Of a stretch of 64,000 bases of DNA, positions 32,901-41,375 are shown piece by piece. Where the stretch lies: positions 186,001 through 250,000 of the forward strand of contig NZ_CP066832.1 in NCBI RefSeq assembly GCF_016598615.1, in the 5' to 3' direction. This DNA is from Streptomyces liliifuscus. Its GTDB lineage: Bacteria; Actinomycetota; Actinomycetes; Streptomycetales; Streptomycetaceae. Position 1 is the first letter of the stretch. Each line of letters starts with the position of its first letter. A model generated the notes under the pieces. It was given only the letters and a program-made list of their open reading frames with translations. It made no database searches and had not been told where the DNA came from. A program made the translations under genes and the position numbers.

Positions 32901-33425
32901 CACCGCCTCCTGCGCGAGATCGGCGCCACCGACGCCGCCCACCTCAAAGCCATGCACCCGGGACAGAAAGTCCTCGTCGCCGGCGTACGGGCCTCCACCC
33001 AGACCCCACCCATCGCGTCCGGGAAAAGGATCATCTTCGTCACCCTCGAAGACGGCTCCGGCCTGGTCGATCTCGCTTTCTTCGAGGACTCCCACGAGCA
33101 GTGCGCCCACACCATCTTTCACAACGGACTGCTCCTCGTCCGCGGCACCGTCGAAGCCCGCGGTCCCCGCCGCACCGTGGTCGGCGAGATGGCCTGGGAC
33201 CTCGACTCCCTCGCCACCACCCGCGCCACCCACGGGCCCCAGGCCGTCCTCGACATCCTCGGCCAGACCCCCGCACCCACACCCGCCCAGCCGACACCAG
33301 CACGCACGATCCCCGACGGAACCGCCGGGGCGCGGCTCCACCCCTACGCGGATCTCCAGCCCGCCGGCACCCGTTCCGCCGACCTCACCCGCCTGGGCCA
33401 CCGGAGCCAAGGGAGCGCGGGTTGA
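29976..33425 (+). CDS. dnaE2: Error-prone DNA polymerase III alpha subunit (DnaE2/ImuC)
   Basis: A 1149-residue C-family polymerase. Catalytic Asps are in SLPDIDIDVESARR (about 427-440); VAARGSGAGSMV is the palm loop, and the finger region (GMFQLESPGQQDL, ISLFRPGPV) and C-terminal OB fold (IIFVTLEDGSGLVDLAFF) are present. Like DnaE2 it has a degenerate PHP domain: LHVASGFSARYGASHP has Ala where HxH has the second His, and LTDRDM has Arg for His, so no PHP nuclease activity is expected. Start ATG behind GGAGGGTGGC. Probable SOS-inducible translesion polymerase. Confidence 0.92.
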   Translation: MRGGLPHLHVASGFSARYGASHPSDLATRAAERGIGTLALTDRDMVTGTVRFAKAAAAEGIRPLFGVDLGVAACTPAAPAARRRTPVRGGAHVAEAPFRATFLAQDPDGWARLCRLVSATHAAAFAAGAPPAASWEHLRQYAGSGLVVMLGPASEPLRALSAGRADIAEQLLEPWRQAAGEGLRLEVVCWGLPGTGPGSVRLAAHTLMLADRLAIPAVLTNAVRYADAGQHRIADVLDAARLLRPVDRRRLDCGERWLKPAGDMTAIAQRVAAAAGADGRRSERLIADTLTVADACTLDAVRDLGLGTPHFPEPEVVGAEPVPGGAMRLLRQRCEAGMVARGLDLDRRAMDQLHYELGIIGRLGYEAYFLAVAQVVADVRAMGIRVAARGSGAGSMVNHALFVATANPLSHSLLFERFLSERRASLPDIDIDVESARRLEVYDRIIARFGTERVAVTGMPETYRARHALRDTGLALGLPPATVDRIAKSFPHIRAADIRGALAELPELRGLAAEAENFGPLWELAEGLDKLPRGIAMHPCGVILSNSTLLNRLPVQPTPGGEYPMVQADKEDVEDLGLLKLDVLGVRMQSAMAHAVKEIRRTTGRQIDLDNPDHAPLDDRFAFALIQASDTVGMFQLESPGQQDLVGRLQPRGPQDVIADISLFRPGPVAGGMPALYIAARHGAEPTYPHPDLEPVLADTYGVTIWHEQIIDIFAVMTGCDRALAEVARRALGDEERLPKIESWFRKLAGARGYTHSVLDEVWEIVSSFGAYGFCRAHAVAFAVPALQSAWLKAHHPAALYAGLLEHDPGMWPLRVIVADARRHNVPVLPVDINHSKPAYTVEETPDSWGVRISLSSVHGISEEEVVRIAAAQPYTSLQDFWARARPKLPTVERLIRIGALDQFKGEASRRDLLLQATELHRQTRTRPGTGQLPLDTTLVTAGPAGLREMTAREKLEAELGVLKIDVSRHLMEDHHRLLREIGATDAAHLKAMHPGQKVLVAGVRASTQTPPIASGKRIIFVTLEDGSGLVDLAFFEDSHEQCAHTIFHNGLLLVRGTVEARGPRRTVVGEMAWDLDSLATTRATHGPQAVLDILGQTPAPTPAQPTPARTIPDGTAGARLHPYADLQPAGTRSADLTRLGHRSQGSAG

Positions 33426-34441
33426 GCAGCACACCGCCGGTTTACCGCCCCCGCGCCATCGTCCGGATCCACTTCCATGCGCAGCAGCGCAGCGAGGAGC
33501 TGTTCGCACAGCTGTTGGACGTGCTGGGCGGCATCAGCCCGACCATCGAACCTCTGCCCGCCGACTGGTCCGCCTACATGGACGTCACCGGCTCCTTGCG
33601 ATTCTGGGACCGCGACGTCGAAGGCCTGGTCGCGGTGATCCGCCTGCGCCTTCTCGCACTCCACGGCGTGCAGAGCTCGGCAGGGGCCGGGCCCACGCGG
33701 TCGATCGCCGCCATGGCGGCTGCCCTCACTCCGCCCGGCGCCGCAACCATCGTCGGCGACACCCCCTACGAGATCGCCGCGTTCCTCCGCCCCCAGCCGG
33801 CCCCCGCGCTTCCCGGAGTCGGGCCCAAGACGGCCAAGACGCTCGCCCGCTACGGCATCACCACCGCCGGCGACGTCGCCGACACCACGCCCGCAACCCT
33901 GCAACGGATCCTCGGATCCGCCGCCCGCCAGATCCAGGACTTCGCCCGCGGCATTGACGAACGCCCCGTCGTCCCCGCCGCCGCTCCCCGCTCCCTGAGC
34001 GCGAGCCACCGCTTCGACCTGGATGAACTCGACACCGACCAGCACCAGCGCACCGCCCTGGCCCTGGCCGAGGACCTCGGCGAGCGCCTGCGCAAGGCCT
34101 CCGAGATCGCCCAGGCCCTCACGCTCACCGTGACGTACGCCGACCACACCCACACTGTGCGCACGCGCACGCTCGCCGAGGCCACCGCGCATACCCCCGC
34201 CCTGGCAGGAACCGCCCGCCAGCTCGTGGCCGATCTTGGTCTCCAGCGTGCCCGCGTCCGAGGGATCGCCCTGCGCGCCGAACGGCTCCGCCCGGCCGCC
34301 CACGCCACCCACCAGCTCACCCTCGACGACCGCGACGAAAAGCTCCAACGGCTGGAAGCCGCCCTCGACCGGGCACGCGCCCGCTACGGTCCCGGCGCCG
34401 CCGGCGCCGCCTCCGCCTTCAAAAGGCTCACCACGTCCTGA
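33422..34441 (+). CDS. Catalytically inactive Y-family polymerase-like protein (ImuB-like)
   Basis: A 339-residue protein related to DinB/ImuB. Strand one reads IVRIHFHAQQ, without the metal Asp of HVDLDAF, and most of the fingers is deleted. The second acid pair (usually SIDEAFLDVTG) reads LPADWSAYMDVTG, so Asp-Glu is lost. The helix-hairpin-helix (LPGVGPKTAKTLARYGI, about 122-138) and little finger (RSLSASHRFDLDELD onward) are intact. It cannot polymerise but could tether DnaE2 to the clamp, as ImuB does in mycobacteria. TTG start overlaps the dnaE2 stop (TTGA). No ImuA partner is visible. Confidence 0.85.
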   Translation: MSSTPPVYRPRAIVRIHFHAQQRSEELFAQLLDVLGGISPTIEPLPADWSAYMDVTGSLRFWDRDVEGLVAVIRLRLLALHGVQSSAGAGPTRSIAAMAAALTPPGAATIVGDTPYEIAAFLRPQPAPALPGVGPKTAKTLARYGITTAGDVADTTPATLQRILGSAARQIQDFARGIDERPVVPAAAPRSLSASHRFDLDELDTDQHQRTALALAEDLGERLRKASEIAQALTLTVTYADHTHTVRTRTLAEATAHTPALAGTARQLVADLGLQRARVRGIALRAERLRPAAHATHQLTLDDRDEKLQRLEAALDRARARYGPGAAGAASAFKRLTTS

Positions 34442-34462
34442 TGGCGGATCGCACGGGCCGGG

Positions 34463-35752
34463 TCAGCACCCGTACTCGTCGAGCACCGCCCGGGTCACCC
34501 GGTCGAGCGGGCTCAGCGGGTGCGTGCTGCCGTCCTCGGCCGGCCCCAGGCGCAGCGTCGTCCCGCCGGTCACCGGCGTGACGGTCAGCACGCCGTCGTC
34601 GACCATGGCCTGGACGGCATCGTGCCGGTAGGGGCTGGCGGCGAGGCATCCGTTCGCGTACTGCCGGTCGTAGCGGTCGTACGGGCCGGCGAAGTAGTAA
34701 TCGGCGACGGGACCTTGGCCCTGCCACACTGTGAAGGCGATCACCGCCGCGACGATCCCGGGGAACAGTGCCAGGGGTCCCGGCGGGGTGATCAGCTTCG
34801 GTCCGTGCCGGTAGATCAGGGCTGTCCCGGTGCAGGCGATGAGGCCGGCCGCCAGGAACAGCAGCGTGTAGTGGGACAGCAGGTCGGCGCGCTGCCCGAA
34901 GGTGAGCGGGAGTCCGGTGCACGCGAGCACCAGCCAGCCGAGTCCGGCCAGTGTCGCGCCCTGGTAGCCGTTGAGCTTGGCCGGCCACTTCGCCCGGTCC
35001 GGCACCAGCTGCTGCTCGCGTCCCACCCAGCGGCTGGCACCGCGCAGTCGTCCCGACTCCGGCGCTACGCCGTCCGCCCGGTGCGCGACGAGGAGAGCGA
35101 GAACCGCGTCGCCGAAGGCGAGGGCCCTGGCGTGCACGGCTGACCGGTCGCTGCTCAGCTGGTTGAACTCGGCCTCCCGGCCGGGCTGGATCCGCGTACC
35201 CGTGGCCCCGCCGCGGGGAAAGGCACGGTTGAGGGGATGCCCCGGGTCGGGAAACCCGGGCAGTGTGGGCGCCGTGCGCCCACCGACGAGCAGACTCGCG
35301 TCCGGGCTGCCCGTCCGGTCAGGGATGTACGACTCGTACAGCCGGTTCACCTGCCGCTCGCCGCGGAGGCTGGCCTTCAGTGCCTCGGCCTGGTCGATGA
35401 CGGCGGCCAGGAGAGGGTCGGACGGGGCGCTGCGCATCTGTACGAGGGCGGCGTTCCGGGGGATGGCCCGCCACACCCCGCCGCGCCGGTCCAACACCTG
35501 GTCCTTCCACACATCGCGCAGGCACGGCCAGACGCGGGCGACCGGCAGCCGCCGGGGCGGACGCCGGTCGGTGAGGTGCGCGCGCAGCAGTGTGCTCGCG
35601 CTGCGCAGATAGTCGGTCTCGGCCACGTTGGAGATCGCGGCGGCGGTCGTGCGCTGCCCGCTGGGAACGTCCTGCACGCGCTGGGCGGCGGCCCGGGCCG
35701 CGTCGCCCTGGGCGCTCAGCTCGGCGATCGCCCGGTGCCAGCGGCTGCTCAC
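34463..35752 (-). CDS. Membrane protein of unknown function
   Basis: A 429-residue protein. The first 270 residues are hydrophilic and helical (AELSAQGDAARAAAQRVQ; ALVQMRSAPSDPLLAAVIDQ). Three hydrophobic segments follow (ATLAGLGWLVLACTGLPL; YTLLFLAAGLIACTGTALIY; ALFPGIVAAVIAFTVW), then a short domain with a conserved-looking CLAASPYRHDAVQAMVDDGVLTVTPVTGG. No family recognised. Start GTG behind GAAGGGGGGCGGCCG. It is 117 bp beyond the DUF2637 gene, separated by a hairpin, and ends 21 bp from the convergent ImuB-like gene. Confidence 0.65.
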   Translation of the reverse strand: MSSRWHRAIAELSAQGDAARAAAQRVQDVPSGQRTTAAAISNVAETDYLRSASTLLRAHLTDRRPPRRLPVARVWPCLRDVWKDQVLDRRGGVWRAIPRNAALVQMRSAPSDPLLAAVIDQAEALKASLRGERQVNRLYESYIPDRTGSPDASLLVGGRTAPTLPGFPDPGHPLNRAFPRGGATGTRIQPGREAEFNQLSSDRSAVHARALAFGDAVLALLVAHRADGVAPESGRLRGASRWVGREQQLVPDRAKWPAKLNGYQGATLAGLGWLVLACTGLPLTFGQRADLLSHYTLLFLAAGLIACTGTALIYRHGPKLITPPGPLALFPGIVAAVIAFTVWQGQGPVADYYFAGPYDRYDRQYANGCLAASPYRHDAVQAMVDDGVLTVTPVTGGTTLRLGPAEDGSTHPLSPLDRVTRAVLDEYGC

Positions 35753-35820
35753 CGGCCGCCCCCCTTCTGTACCCGGTGTGGTGTCGCCCTGAGGCTACCC
35801 GCATGGTCCGACACGGCATT

Positions 35821-35852
35821 CTCCCCGGCTCGGGGCCATGCCGGCCGGGGAG
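35821..35852 (-). terminator. Hairpin after the DUF2637 gene
   Basis: CTCCCCGGC (35821-35829) pairs with GCCGGGGAG (35844-35852), 9 bp, 18 nt beyond the stop of the DUF2637 gene on the minus strand. Likely terminates the Tad-linked transcript. Confidence 0.55.
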
Positions 35853-35869
35853 TTGGGGGAGCTGGACGT

Positions 35870-37336
35870 TCAGGCGGCTACCGGTTGGTGGGACCAGTTC
35901 AGGTCGACGTGGGTGGCACCCTCGCGGACGACGATGGGGCCGTGCTCCTTCTCCAGCCGGCGGTATTCGTTGCCGCCGGAGTTCGGGTTCTTGTACCCGG
36001 CCCACTTGCCCAGGTCGGCCTGCGACAGGGCCACGCCGGCGGCCTGGTGGGCGACGTAGATCCGCTCGGCCCGCTGCCGCTGGGTGAGGTTCTTCGGCAG
36101 CACCGAAAGGTCGATGTCGATGCTCAGCCGCTCCCGAGTCTCTTCGTCTTCCTCGTCGTGCGGCGGGGTGTCGTGCTCAGGGTCGGGCTCCTCGCCCTCG
36201 GGCTCCTGCTCTTCCCTCTCCTCATCGCCGGGGGCGTCCTCGCCGCCGGGCAGCGGCTCCTCCTCGTCGGATGCATCGGCGGAAGAGCCTGTCTCGGTGG
36301 GCTCGGCAGGCTCCTCCTCAGGTTCGGGGTCCTGCTCTGCTTCCGGCTCGGGAACGGCCGCAGGGGGTGGCGCGACCACCGCAGCCGGCACCAGGGCCTC
36401 CTCCGTGGCCGCCTCCTCTTCCTGCGGCGTGATGGCCGGCGGGGATGCCGAGACAGCGGGTGGGGTCACCGCGGTCCCCGAAGGCTCTTCGGCTCTCCCG
36501 GCGGCGGTCTGCGGGGTCGGGGCGGGCAGCGCATTGGCCGGCGCCGCGCCGACCGCTGGGGTGTCCACGACGGCGGCCGAGTCGGCACGCTCCACGGTCA
36601 CCTCGGCCGCGGCGGCGGACGGACGGGGGCGCTGGGAGCCGATCACGCGGACGTTGTCGACGGTCGCCAGGAGCTCGGTCCGCCACGCCTTCCACATCTT
36701 GACCGGCGCGCCGATCGGCCAGGGCAGCCACAGCAGCAGGCTGTAGGCCCGCTCGCTGTCGGCCTTGCGGCGCTTCTGCCGGCCCATGATGACCTGCTCG
36801 ATCTTGTACAGCAGCATCTCGAGCAGGATCGCGTACACCAGCGGCGGGACCACCGCGAGGAACGCGCTGCCGGCTCCCGACCCGGGGGCGTGGAGCAGGT
36901 TCATCGCCGCCGAGGCCGACACGAAGGCGAGCAGAAGGATCCGCGTGATCGCTGAGGACCGCAGCGTCAGGGCCTCGAAGAAGCGGATGAGGGAGAGGCT
37001 GAGGGCGCCGGCGTCCAGGAGCAGCGCGAAGCCGGTCGCCGCGTCCCAGTCGCCGCCGTTGTGCGCGTGGGCGTACTCGCGCTGCGCCCCGAAGGAGAGC
37101 CAGGCGGCGATGCCCGCGAGCACGAACATCATCAGACAGCCGATACCGAGCGCTATCACGGCGAGGCGACGCTGCCAGGCGTTGCGGCGTTGGAGGGCGA
37201 GGGCGGCGCGCTCCTCGGTGGTGGCGTTCTGCTCCGCGGCCCTGCGGCGGCTGCCCAGCAGCAGGGCGACGGTTGTCGCGGTCCCGATCCCGGCCACGGC
37301 AAGACCCGCGGACAGCGCCCACTGGAAGGTGGTCAT
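35870..37336 (-). CDS. DUF2637-type membrane protein with acidic linker
   Basis: A 488-residue protein. N-terminal membrane segments (about 5-28, 58-85, 100-118, 128-145, 155-175) make a DUF2637-like domain (FALLLDAGALSLSLIRFFEALTLR is diagnostic in context). A Pro/Glu/Asp-rich linker (about 260-410) is followed by a small C-terminal domain (LTQRQRAERIYVAHQAAGVALSQADLGKWAGYKNPNSGG) that reads like an HTH. DUF2637 proteins occur in Streptomyces conjugative elements and chromosomal clusters. ATGA overlap with a 28-residue frame upstream. Confidence 0.8.
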   Translation of the reverse strand: MTTFQWALSAGLAVAGIGTATTVALLLGSRRRAAEQNATTEERAALALQRRNAWQRRLAVIALGIGCLMMFVLAGIAAWLSFGAQREYAHAHNGGDWDAATGFALLLDAGALSLSLIRFFEALTLRSSAITRILLLAFVSASAAMNLLHAPGSGAGSAFLAVVPPLVYAILLEMLLYKIEQVIMGRQKRRKADSERAYSLLLWLPWPIGAPVKMWKAWRTELLATVDNVRVIGSQRPRPSAAAAEVTVERADSAAVVDTPAVGAAPANALPAPTPQTAAGRAEEPSGTAVTPPAVSASPPAITPQEEEAATEEALVPAAVVAPPPAAVPEPEAEQDPEPEEEPAEPTETGSSADASDEEEPLPGGEDAPGDEEREEQEPEGEEPDPEHDTPPHDEEDEETRERLSIDIDLSVLPKNLTQRQRAERIYVAHQAAGVALSQADLGKWAGYKNPNSGGNEYRRLEKEHGPIVVREGATHVDLNWSHQPVAA

Positions 37337-37419
37337 CGGCGGCCCCCTTCCCTGGTACGTGCCGCGGGGATGGCGGGCCCGGCGGGCGGGACGGCGGCGT
37401 GCTGCCGACGGCGGCTCAT
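37333..37419 (-). CDS. 28-residue leader-like peptide
   Basis: A short frame (MSRRRQHAAVPPAGPAIPA and nine more residues) starting at ATG behind GAAGGAGACCGCGCAC and overlapping the DUF2637 start as ATGA. The same frame is open back to 37536, where an ATG overlaps the LysM-BTAD stop, giving an alternative 67-residue product. The 28-residue version lies just after the conserved 33-nt motif. Function probably translational coupling. Confidence 0.45.
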   Translation of the reverse strand: MSRRRQHAAVPPAGPAIPAARTREGGRR

Positions 37420-37468
37420 GTGCGCGGTCTCCTTCGTCGGATGGTCGGCCGAAGAGGCCCCTCGCTCT

Positions 37469-37501
37469 CTACAGGTGTGATCGAGCGGTGCGGTGTGACA
37501 C
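37469..37501 (-). promoter_or_regulatory. Conserved 33-nt motif, copy A (putative promoter)
   Basis: On the minus strand this reads GTGTCACACCG, 13 variable bases, then CACCTGTAG. The same two blocks with identical spacing occur at 57468-57500. The TGTCACA part resembles the -35 element reported for some ECF sigma factors, but the downstream block does not match a known -10. It lies 50 nt before the 28-residue frame and DUF2637 gene. Confidence 0.55.
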
Positions 37502-37532
37502 CGGAGGTCGGTGAATTTCGAGCGGGTCGTGG

Positions 37533-40500
37533 TCATGAGGCCGCAGACCCCAAAGTGGGCTTGTTCCTCTCGCCCTTGAGGAGCGTGCGCAGCAGGCCAC
37601 GGGTCTCGGGCGAGGAGTCGACGCCCTCCTCGGCGTTGATCCGGGCCAGTTGGGCGGCGGCGCGCTCCAGGCCCTCGCGGTCGCCCATCTCGTGGCAGAT
37701 CGTGAAGAGGTCCCGGTAGAGCAACTCGCTCTGGGAGTCCACGAGCATGCCCTTGGTGACAGCTTGGGCTGCCGCCCGGTAGTCGCGGACCTGGCGGCGG
37801 CGTTCGGCGAGCTCGTGGGCGACGTCGACGATCGCGCTGATCATCTCCTGGATGTCGGCCTCCGCCCAGGCGTACTTGGAGGGGTCGATGTCCGCGAAGG
37901 GCCGGCCGCGCACGAGAGCCAGGGCGTGGGCGAGGGCGACGTCGGCGTCCTGCCCGTCGTGGTGCATGCCCTGCTGGTACAGCTCTTTGAAGCGGTCCCA
38001 GTCGGAGGTGACGGCGGGGCCGAGCCGGTAGATGCCGTCGGTGACCGCGGGAAGATAGGCGCTGCGGGGGTCGTCGGCGGGGACGTGAGGGTTGGGGCCG
38101 AGCCAGGAACGCAGCCGCGACATCGCGGTGTTGCGGGTGCTGGAGGTCTTGCGCAGCCCGGGCCAGATCGCGTTGTCGAGGTCCTGGCGGCCCAGGCCCG
38201 GGTGCAGCACGAGCCAGGCAGCGATCTCCAGAAGGTGGTTGCGCCGGTTGCTGCCCACCCGGCCCTGCGCGCCGGCCAGTGTCACCGGGCCGAGGACCTG
38301 GACCTGGGGGTCTTCGGGCTCGGCCGGCGGGGTGGCCAGCGCGGCCAGCACGGTGGAGGTCGCGGCGCTGGGACGGGGGATGATCCGCGCTTCGGCCGCT
38401 GTCGCGGATGCCGTGGTCTCGCCGAGCGCGGCCGCGGTCAGGCCGGACTCGTCCTCGTCCTGGTCGCCGGTCATGGCCGAGTCCCCTTCCTGCGTCTCCT
38501 CCTCGTCCGGGCCGTCGCCGAGCGTGTCGGCGGACAGACCGGCCCCGACCTCTTCTTCGTCGGGCTGAAGCGGCGAGTCGTCATCGCGCTCGCCGAGCAC
38601 TTCGTCGAGGACCTTTTCGAAGTCCTGCTTCGGCTCGGCGGTGTCCCACACCTCGGCACCCAGCGCGGACGCCTCCTCGGGGCCGTCTTCCTCAGCGGGC
38701 TCGGGCGTCTCCCAGCCGGTGGGCTCGCCAGCGGAGTTGCTGTCGGTGTCGTCGGCCGGCTCGTCGAGGGCGGGGGAGCCCGCGACCGCGGGGGAGAGGG
38801 CGCTGCCGTCCTCCTGCCAGTCGTCGCCGCTGCCGGTCAGGGCGTCGTCGGGCGTCCCGGCGGCGGAGAAGCCGGTGAAGCTCGGCACAGCGGTCGCCAG
38901 GCCGCTGCCCTGGGCGGCGACCGCGGTCACCGCGGGAACGGCAGAGGTCTCCGGAGCGAGCGCGGAGTCCTCGCCGACGGTGAAGGCGGGGCGGGGACCG
39001 TTGGTATCGGCCGGGCCGGTGTGACCGGTCCACGCCGGCGGGGGGACGTCGTCGGTGCGGCTGGAGGTGGCGATCAGTTGGACGAGCCGGTCGTAGGAGT
39101 CGGCGTCCAGGTGCTGGAGCTTGACCGCGAGGTCCAGGTCGGGCAGTTCGACGAGGGTGCCGGGCTGGGCGGGCAGGGTCCAGGCGCCGGGCAGGTCGAG
39201 TTCGCCGCCTGCGGCGGTTACGACCGCGACCGAGGTGCGGGGCCGGGAGGCGAGGAGGTCCTCGAGCTCGGCGGCCGCCGCGCCGGTGGGCGGGGCGGTG
39301 GCGATGAGGATGCGGGGGATCCAGGTGTCGCCGCCGTCCTCGACCAGCCGGGCGGCCCGCAGGTGGTCGTGGCCGCCGTCGGTCAGGGCCTGGCGCTGGA
39401 AGGCGTCGTGCGCCTGGAGGTCGCTGGTGGCGGGGCCGAGATCAGCGTGGTGCTCGATCTGGTCGGGGTAGAGGTGGTGCAGGTCGCTTCCGGCGCCGGC
39501 GAGGAGGACCTGGCTGTCGGGCGCCAGCTGGGAGGAGGCGAGTTCGACGGCGAGGGCGAGCATGACCGCGCGAACGTCGGCCGGGCTGCCGGCCAGACGC
39601 AGCAGGCCGATGGCCTCCAGGTTGACCAGGACCGCGTCGCCGTCCTCGGTCTCGCCGAGACTGACCAGGGCGGGGTAGGGCACCGTGATGTCGGCGGCCT
39701 CGTCTTCGTTGAGGAGGGCCGCGCCGCGGGCGGGGCACACCCACACCGTCGGGTTGTCCTCATGCTCGGTGAACGGCGCGACGGGCGGGGTGACGGCGGC
39801 CAGGTGGAGCTCGATGCCGCGCGCGGTGATGCGCATCGCCTCGACCTCGGGAAGAGGCCGGCCGTTCTGGCGGCAGTTCGCGGCCAGGGTACGCAGGGCG
39901 CGGTCGGCGAGCGCGGTGCCGGTGATGTCGGACGCCACGCGCAGCTGCTTCTCGAAGTCGGCGGTCGCACCGGAGGGCATCGGGATGCGCCGCTTGGGGC
40001 GCCGTCGGCGCTGCTGGTGCGCCCGTCGGGTCGCGACGACCGCGAGGACGGCCGCGGCCAGGATGCTCCCCGCCGCGGCGATCGTCCGCACGCTCGTGTC
40101 GGCGCTGTCGGCGGCCTCCGCCGTGTCGTGCGCCTCGGGCGCCTGGGTGGGCGTGCCGTGCTGCTCCCGCTCGCGGTCGGGCGCCGGGCTCTGCGCGGCC
40201 GGCGGCTCGCTCGGGGTGTCGGGGCGGGCGGTCGGCTGCCCGCCGTCCTGCTGGTCCTTGTCCGCGCCCTGGCCGCCGGGGGCCTGGTCGCTCTTCTCCC
40301 CCTTGTCAGCGCCCGGGCCCGAATCGTCCTGGGCGGGTGGCTGCGTCTGCTCGGCGCCGGGCCGCTCCTCGGCCTTGTCCTGGTCGGCGGGTTGTTCCTG
40401 TGGCGGCTGCGCCTCGTCCGGCTTCGAGTCGCTCCGGTCGCTGCCGGCTGCGGTGGGGATCTGCAGCTTCCAGCCGGGATAGATCTCGTCGGGGTCGTCG

Positions 40501-41375
40501 AGAGCGCGCCCGTCGTCCTGCTTGACGCCCTTGTTCGCCTCGACGATCCGGGGGTAGGCGTCGGCGTCGCCGAGCTCGTCCTCGGCGATGCCGGACAGTG
40601 TCTCGCCCGCGCGGACGGTGTGGGTCTGGGCTGCGGCTTTGGAGCCGGCGGTCTGTGCCCGGGCTCCGTCCTGGTCGGCTGCCGGGTCGGGGGAGGCGTC
40701 GGCGGGCAGGCGCAGGGTCCAGCCGGGTTGCAGGACGGTGGTGTCGGCGGTGACGAGGGAGCCGTCCGCCTGGCGTACGCCTTCGTTGGCGTCGATGATC
40801 CGGTGCCACTCGATGCCGGCGCCCAGGCGCTTTTCCGCGATGTCCCAGAGGGTGTCGCCGTCCTGGACGTGGTGGACGGGGCCGTCCCAGGCCGCAGAAG
40901 TAGAGGACGCCGCTTTGGCTGCAGTGGCCGTCGCGGAGTGGGCGTCGGCGGTCACACTGGCCGTGGCCACGGTGGCGGGGGCTGCGCTGGCGGGGCTGGC
41001 CATCGCGGTGCTGGTCGGCAGCAGGACGAGGATGCCGCCGACGAGGGCGCCGGCGAGCTGCTGGGATCCGCCCAGCAGGCGGATCCGGGGGGCCCGGACG
41101 TTGCGCAGCGCGGCGCCCGTCTCCAGGACGACCGAGACCACGAAGCTCAGCCAGCCGTACCAGCCGATGAGGGTGATGGCGCCCAGGAACAGCTGGCCGG
41201 AGTCGGGGCTGGTGAGCGCGGTGGTGATCTCGTCGAAGCCGGGGACGTGGTCGGGCAGGACCCCGATGCCGAGCAGGACGGCGGGCACGCCCGCCAGGAG
41301 CACGACTAGGGTCACCAGGGCGAAGAGCGCACGGACCAGGGTGGCGGCGGCACTGCGGTTTCTCATGATCGTCAC
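37533..41375 (-). CDS. Membrane-tethered LysM-BTAD (SARP-like) regulator
   Basis: A 1280-residue protein. Two N-terminal membrane segments (about 12-36 and 60-85) and a third near 110-130 lead to two LysM repeats (VHHVQDGDTLWDIAEKRLG near 165; THTVRAGETLSGIAEDELG near 250). A charged Pro/Gln linker, another membrane segment (TIAAAGSILAAAVLAVVAT, about 432-450) and a basic RRRRPKRR stop signal follow. The cytoplasmic part holds an acidic linker (about 830-1000), a winged-helix (LGPVTLAGAQGRVGSNRRN) and a BTAD domain to the end. LysM probably faces outside and binds peptidoglycan or glycan while BTAD acts inside. GTG start overlaps the TadG-like stop, placing it in the Tad operon. Confidence 0.85.
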   Translation of the reverse strand: MTIMRNRSAAATLVRALFALVTLVVLLAGVPAVLLGIGVLPDHVPGFDEITTALTSPDSGQLFLGAITLIGWYGWLSFVVSVVLETGAALRNVRAPRIRLLGGSQQLAGALVGGILVLLPTSTAMASPASAAPATVATASVTADAHSATATAAKAASSTSAAWDGPVHHVQDGDTLWDIAEKRLGAGIEWHRIIDANEGVRQADGSLVTADTTVLQPGWTLRLPADASPDPAADQDGARAQTAGSKAAAQTHTVRAGETLSGIAEDELGDADAYPRIVEANKGVKQDDGRALDDPDEIYPGWKLQIPTAAGSDRSDSKPDEAQPPQEQPADQDKAEERPGAEQTQPPAQDDSGPGADKGEKSDQAPGGQGADKDQQDGGQPTARPDTPSEPPAAQSPAPDREREQHGTPTQAPEAHDTAEAADSADTSVRTIAAAGSILAAAVLAVVATRRAHQQRRRRPKRRIPMPSGATADFEKQLRVASDITGTALADRALRTLAANCRQNGRPLPEVEAMRITARGIELHLAAVTPPVAPFTEHEDNPTVWVCPARGAALLNEDEAADITVPYPALVSLGETEDGDAVLVNLEAIGLLRLAGSPADVRAVMLALAVELASSQLAPDSQVLLAGAGSDLHHLYPDQIEHHADLGPATSDLQAHDAFQRQALTDGGHDHLRAARLVEDGGDTWIPRILIATAPPTGAAAAELEDLLASRPRTSVAVVTAAGGELDLPGAWTLPAQPGTLVELPDLDLAVKLQHLDADSYDRLVQLIATSSRTDDVPPPAWTGHTGPADTNGPRPAFTVGEDSALAPETSAVPAVTAVAAQGSGLATAVPSFTGFSAAGTPDDALTGSGDDWQEDGSALSPAVAGSPALDEPADDTDSNSAGEPTGWETPEPAEEDGPEEASALGAEVWDTAEPKQDFEKVLDEVLGERDDDSPLQPDEEEVGAGLSADTLGDGPDEEETQEGDSAMTGDQDEDESGLTAAALGETTASATAAEARIIPRPSAATSTVLAALATPPAEPEDPQVQVLGPVTLAGAQGRVGSNRRNHLLEIAAWLVLHPGLGRQDLDNAIWPGLRKTSSTRNTAMSRLRSWLGPNPHVPADDPRSAYLPAVTDGIYRLGPAVTSDWDRFKELYQQGMHHDGQDADVALAHALALVRGRPFADIDPSKYAWAEADIQEMISAIVDVAHELAERRRQVRDYRAAAQAVTKGMLVDSQSELLYRDLFTICHEMGDREGLERAAAQLARINAEEGVDSSPETRGLLRTLLKGERNKPTLGSAAS

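Noticed and set aside
37650..41309. 1219-codon plus-strand open frame
   Set aside because: Exact antisense of the LysM-BTAD gene with Gly/Arg-rich shadow sequence and no start signal or family features.
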